Assembly: GCA_000697335.1 (NCBI GenBank)
Contig: JNEM01014155.1
Coordinates: 1 to 11,157 of the forward strand
Source: Conidiobolus incongruus B7586
Lineage: Eukaryota > Entomophthoromycota > Entomophthoromycetes > Entomophthorales > Conidiobolaceae
Direction of reading: 5' to 3'
DNA length: 11,157 nucleotides
Position 1 is the first letter of the stretch. Each line of letters opens with the position of its first letter. The translations under genes were made by a program, and so were the position numbers. The notes below the pieces were generated by a model. The model was not told the DNA's origin. It searched no databases and saw only the letters and a program-made list of their open reading frames with translations. Of this stretch, positions 8,204 to 11,157 are shown piece by piece.

Positions 8204-9424
8204 ATGTGGTCAGCATTAATCCCTCAACTTGTTATTTATTTAAATTTATTCATTGCTGTCTCCGGACAATGTACTAACCCGGTTACAAGAAGAGAAATTC
8301 GAGAGCTCTCAGATGCCGAAAGAACTAGATTCTTCAATGCTATCAAAACTTTATATAATAATAATGCCATCAACAATATTTACAATAATTTCACTCGCAC
8401 TCACTATAACTACAGAACTCAAGCTCATGGTGTAGCTGCTTTCTTACCTTGGCATCGTTATTTCCTCGACCAATTCGAACGTGCTTTGAAACGTGTCGAT
8501 CCAAGTATCGTTTTACCTTACTGGGATTGGTCAAGAGATTCTCAAGCTCCAGAGAGGAGTGCAATCTTTACTAATAGTTATTTTGGTGGCAATGGTGCAA
8601 GTGGTACTCGCTGTGTAACTACTGGAACTTTTGCAGGTTGGAGAGTTCGAATTCCTACTATTAGATGCTTACAAAGACAGTTCAATGGAGGTAGCAGAAT
8701 AGGTTCATGGTATTCACCAGCTATGATAGAGAATTTATTGAACACTAATCGTCAGAGTTACGATCAATTCCGTAGAGCTTTAGAAGGATCACCTCATGCA
8801 TCCCCTCACGTCAATATTGGTGGTGATATGTCCCAGATGTATTCAACCAATGATCCTCTATTCTACATGCATCATGCATTTGTTGATCTTATTTGGTATG
8901 AATGGCAACAAAGAAATCCAACTCTTGCTGGTACTTACAATGGAGGAGGAGCATCGCTTAGCAACATCATGGCACCATTTAATGTCCAAGTACGTACTGC
9001 AATGAGTACCACAGCCAATGGCTATTGTTACAGATATAATAGATGGTCAGGAGCTTCACAAGCTTCATCTTTAGCAACTCAAAGTGCCGAAAATACCAAC
9101 ACTATATCAACAAGTGACCAAGAACAATCCAGAATAGCTGCCAGCTCAGTTGGTCAAAGCGATCGATTCACATTTAGTCGTAACAATCCAATTCAATCAG
9201 TTGCCAATTTCAGAAGAATGCCAGGATTCGTGGATGCTTTCGAACGTAATCGCAATGATGTATTAAGATTCCCCAACCCCATCCCCGAATCTTTTATCCG
9301 AATGAATGGATTGGATGTAGAGGATGTCCGTGCGCAAGAACTTAACAACTTCATATTCTTATCCAAGTTTAATGCACTCGATTCTTCTACTAGACGATCT
9401 GGTATCCTAAATAATCGAGATTAA
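8204..9424 (+). CDS. Secreted short tyrosinase/catechol oxidase-like protein, tandem copy 2
   Basis: Tandem duplicate of the gene at 4455-5675, same strand and length. The proteins differ at 9 of 406 residues: A10V, T38A, T42R, N99D, Q149R, N153I, T165R, M175I and S405R (copy 1 to copy 2). Signal peptide, copper ligands (His67, 75, 84, 198, 202, 224), Ala199, the Cys137/Cys155 pair and the tail are unchanged, so the same reaction is expected. Four changes gain Arg and one gains Asp, so copy 2 is more basic. Q149R and N153I fall in the loop between the two Cys residues and T165R just after it. S405R removes the Asn403 glycosylation sequon. The start is the first Met after an in-frame TAA (8195-8197), with A at -3. 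The frame is intact and intron-less; synonymous and amino-acid changes are equal in number in the variable part, so constraint on the protein seems real. Confidence 0.93.
   Translation: MWSALIPQLVIYLNLFIAVSGQCTNPVTRREIRELSDAERTRFFNAIKTLYNNNAINNIYNNFTRTHYNYRTQAHGVAAFLPWHRYFLDQFERALKRVDPSIVLPYWDWSRDSQAPERSAIFTNSYFGGNGASGTRCVTTGTFAGWRVRIPTIRCLQRQFNGGSRIGSWYSPAMIENLLNTNRQSYDQFRRALEGSPHASPHVNIGGDMSQMYSTNDPLFYMHHAFVDLIWYEWQQRNPTLAGTYNGGGASLSNIMAPFNVQVRTAMSTTANGYCYRYNRWSGASQASSLATQSAENTNTISTSDQEQSRIAASSVGQSDRFTFSRNNPIQSVANFRRMPGFVDAFERNRNDVLRFPNPIPESFIRMNGLDVEDVRAQELNNFIFLSKFNALDSSTRRSGILNNRD
8753..9415 (+). repeat. Identical tract shared with gene 1 (unit 2)
   Basis: Second unit of the 663-base identical tract (first at 5004-5666). 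Identity stops abruptly three codons before the end of the reading frame, where TCT becomes CGA, and the two 3' flanks are hardly alike. Confidence 0.9.
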
Positions 9425-9465
9425 TTTTTATTTCAATATTTATTATTCATTTTTTTCATTTTAAT

Positions 9466-9471
9466 AATAAA
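9466..9471 (+). terminator. Candidate polyadenylation signal of gene 2
   Basis: AATAAA begins 42 bases after the stop codon, at nearly the same distance as in gene 1. Confidence 0.35.
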
Positions 9472-10027
9472 CTTGCATTTTTATCTTTTAAAATACTCAA
9501 TATTTTTTGAAATATCCTTAATATATAAATTTAATTTTTAAAATCATAATTTCATTGAAATTCCATATTGAAGCTGTGAAACTTTTATATTATAATAAAT
9601 TAATAATGATTTATCATTTTATCCAAGTTTATCTTTAACTTTATACATTATATCTGATTAAATATATATAAATCTATGAAATTCAATTTTTTATTCTTAT
9701 ATATATTTAGAACTGAAGAATAATTGGACTATGTTAGTTAATAAATAAATCTTATATATATTGTTTTTAAAATATTCATTATCATATTTATTAATAATCT
9801 ATATTAATCAAATTTAAAAAAATTGATAAAAAAGAATTTTTTTGATATATTAAAATTTTAAATTAAAAAAATATAGTATTATTAAAATATATAAACCTAA
9901 CATTCTATTTAATCTATTCTAAGTCCTAATAACTTATATTTATTAAATAGTTAATATTAAAAAATTCAGTATATATCTCATAACTGTCAATTTAAACTTA
10001 TTTTAATAAATTGATAAATTTTTAATA

Positions 10028-10050
10028 TATTTATATTTATATTTATATTT
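10028..10050. repeat. Short TTTATA hexamer repeat
   Basis: About four units of a six-base period (TATTTA/TTTATA). It is a simple-sequence tract without visible function. Confidence 0.6.
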
Positions 10051-10096
10051 CATTAAATTTAAACAAAATATTATAATTTTTTGAGAATTTTAAATT

Positions 10097-10158
10097 ATAA
10101 TATAACTTAGTATTAATATTATAAATCATAATATAGCTTAATATAAATATTATAAAGC
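10097..10158. repeat. 31-bp tandem repeat, two units
   Basis: Unit 1 (10097-10127) and unit 2 (10128-10158) agree at 27 of 31 positions, sharing ATAATATA, CTTA and AATATTATAAA. A weaker third unit may follow up to about 10190. Confidence 0.6.
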
Positions 10159-10331
10159 ATATATATTTATCATAGTATAAGTTTTATAAGAGTATAATAA
10201 TATTAAAGGTTTTAATTGATTTTATAAAATTTTATATAATATTATTTTAAATTTTATATAATTTTGATTAATTATAATTAAAAATAAATAGATACTTTGA
10301 TATATAATATACAAAATAATAATATAATATA

Positions 10332-11157
10332 TTAACCTATAAAAATAAGTTATAAAATCAAAAACACTTATAATTTTACTAATAACTTAATTAATATTCA
10401 ATAAAAAAACCCAAATTTAATAATTCAAATTATATATATTTATTAATAATATAAATCATCAAATTTTAATATTTAATTATTAATTAGTTAAGATATTAAC
10501 CTTCAAATTCTTTTATGATAAGTTACAAATTTATAGGTTTTTAATAATAAAAAAAATTTAAACTTGATATATTTATTTTTAGATTTTTTAATTTTTTTAA
10601 GTTAATAAAATATAAAATCAATTGATTTCTTATATTAAGAAAGGTTAGGCTTGTTTTATGCTTTTTAAACATATTTTTAAAATAAATTTAAATCTTATAT
10701 TAAATGAAAAATTTTAATAGCTTCTTTTAACTAATTTTAAAAATATTGAATTAAATTAAAATTAAAAGATTAAAAAAGATATTTTATAACTTTTATCTTA
10801 TTACTCTTAAGTTATTTTGTAGTAAGAGTTATAATATAATAAGAAACACTATCTTATTAGAAAATAATATTAGATTTATTTAACTTATACTATTAAATAG
10901 TTTTTTCAATTTATTATTTAAAATATTTTTAAATATCTTAATATTAATTCTTTTATTAACCTTATAAAAATATGTTATATTTAAAAATAATATATATCCC
11001 TAAATAATAATTAACTTATTATTATATTTTTAAGTAAGATTAATATAATATTCATAAAATAATTTTCTATTATTTTTGAAGAAATAAATTTTTTTATTAA
11101 ATCTATTAAAATATATTTTTATTATATTAGATTAAATAACCTTATTTTAATTAATAT
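10332..11157 (-). mobile_element. Decayed Tc1/mariner-type DNA transposon, copy C (cut by window end)
   Basis: This copy lies in the same orientation as copy A, aligning with about 31-866, and in inverted orientation to copy B. The 3' terminal sequence TTAACCTATAAAAATAAG at 10332 matches the ends of A and B and is preceded by TA. On the minus strand the region equivalent to 'DLNPIEHLW' (about 10730-10770) reads N-F-N-L-I-Q-Y-F-stop-N, again mostly explained by C-to-T and G-to-A changes. It is more eroded than copy B: almost every C or G that B retains is A or T here. There is no open frame. The 5' part lies beyond the window. Confidence 0.72.

Larger units (their letters stand above)
9425..10331. 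other. AT-rich intergenic DNA downstream of gene 2
   Basis: No coding region or RNA gene is visible. The first 450 bases look like ordinary spacer. From about 9900 CA and TG become scarcer towards transposon copy C. It holds a short TTTATA-type repeat and a 31-bp tandem repeat. Confidence 0.55.

Noticed and set aside
4455-9424. A recent segmental duplication of the whole 3.7-kb unit
   Set aside because: Only the coding regions are nearly identical. The upstream and downstream flanks are strongly diverged and differ in length, so an old duplication with later conversion fits better.

Overview
The window comes from a eukaryotic nuclear genome and most probably from a fungus. The non-coding DNA is extremely AT-rich (roughly 15% G+C by eye). 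Two intron-less genes of ordinary composition (about 40-45% G+C) sit in it, and the transposon copies at both edges carry almost only C-to-T and G-to-A damage, the signature of repeat-induced point mutation (RIP) or a RIP-like process. The gene products resemble short secreted type-3 copper tyrosinases. Their N-terminal and tail motifs remind me more of early-diverging fungi (Mucoromycota, Glomeromycotina) than of the long Ascomycota/Basidiomycota enzymes, but I cannot fix the lineage from this window.

Layout. Positions 31 to about 1000 (minus strand) and about 1050 to 1860 (plus strand) are two badly decayed Tc1/mariner transposons lying head to head. From 1863 to about 3000 there is more sequence with the same decayed texture that I cannot identify. 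From about 3000 to 4454 is AT-rich non-coding DNA holding a block (4081-4227) that recurs upstream of the second gene. Tyrosinase-like gene 1 is at 4455-5675. A 2.5 kb spacer follows (5676-8203) with a (TA)11 tract, small inverted repeats and the second copy of the upstream block (7411-7557). Tyrosinase-like gene 2 is at 8204-9424. Downstream is non-coding DNA with a 31-bp tandem repeat (10097-10158). A third copy of the same Tc1-like element starts at about 10332 (minus strand) and runs off the window end.

The two genes are a tandem, same-strand pair of 406 codons each. The proteins differ at 9 positions. At DNA level all but three differences lie in the first 549 bases. The following 663 bases are identical, while the flanks have diverged strongly, which is the footprint of a recent gene conversion inside an older duplication. 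Both proteins have a signal peptide and all six copper-binding histidines. They have alanine where classical tyrosinases carry the activating asparagine, so they may act mainly on diphenols outside the cell (melanin, wall cross-linking or phenol oxidation).

The most notable contrast is that the transposon repeats were hit hard by RIP-like mutation while the nearly identical gene pair between them was not.
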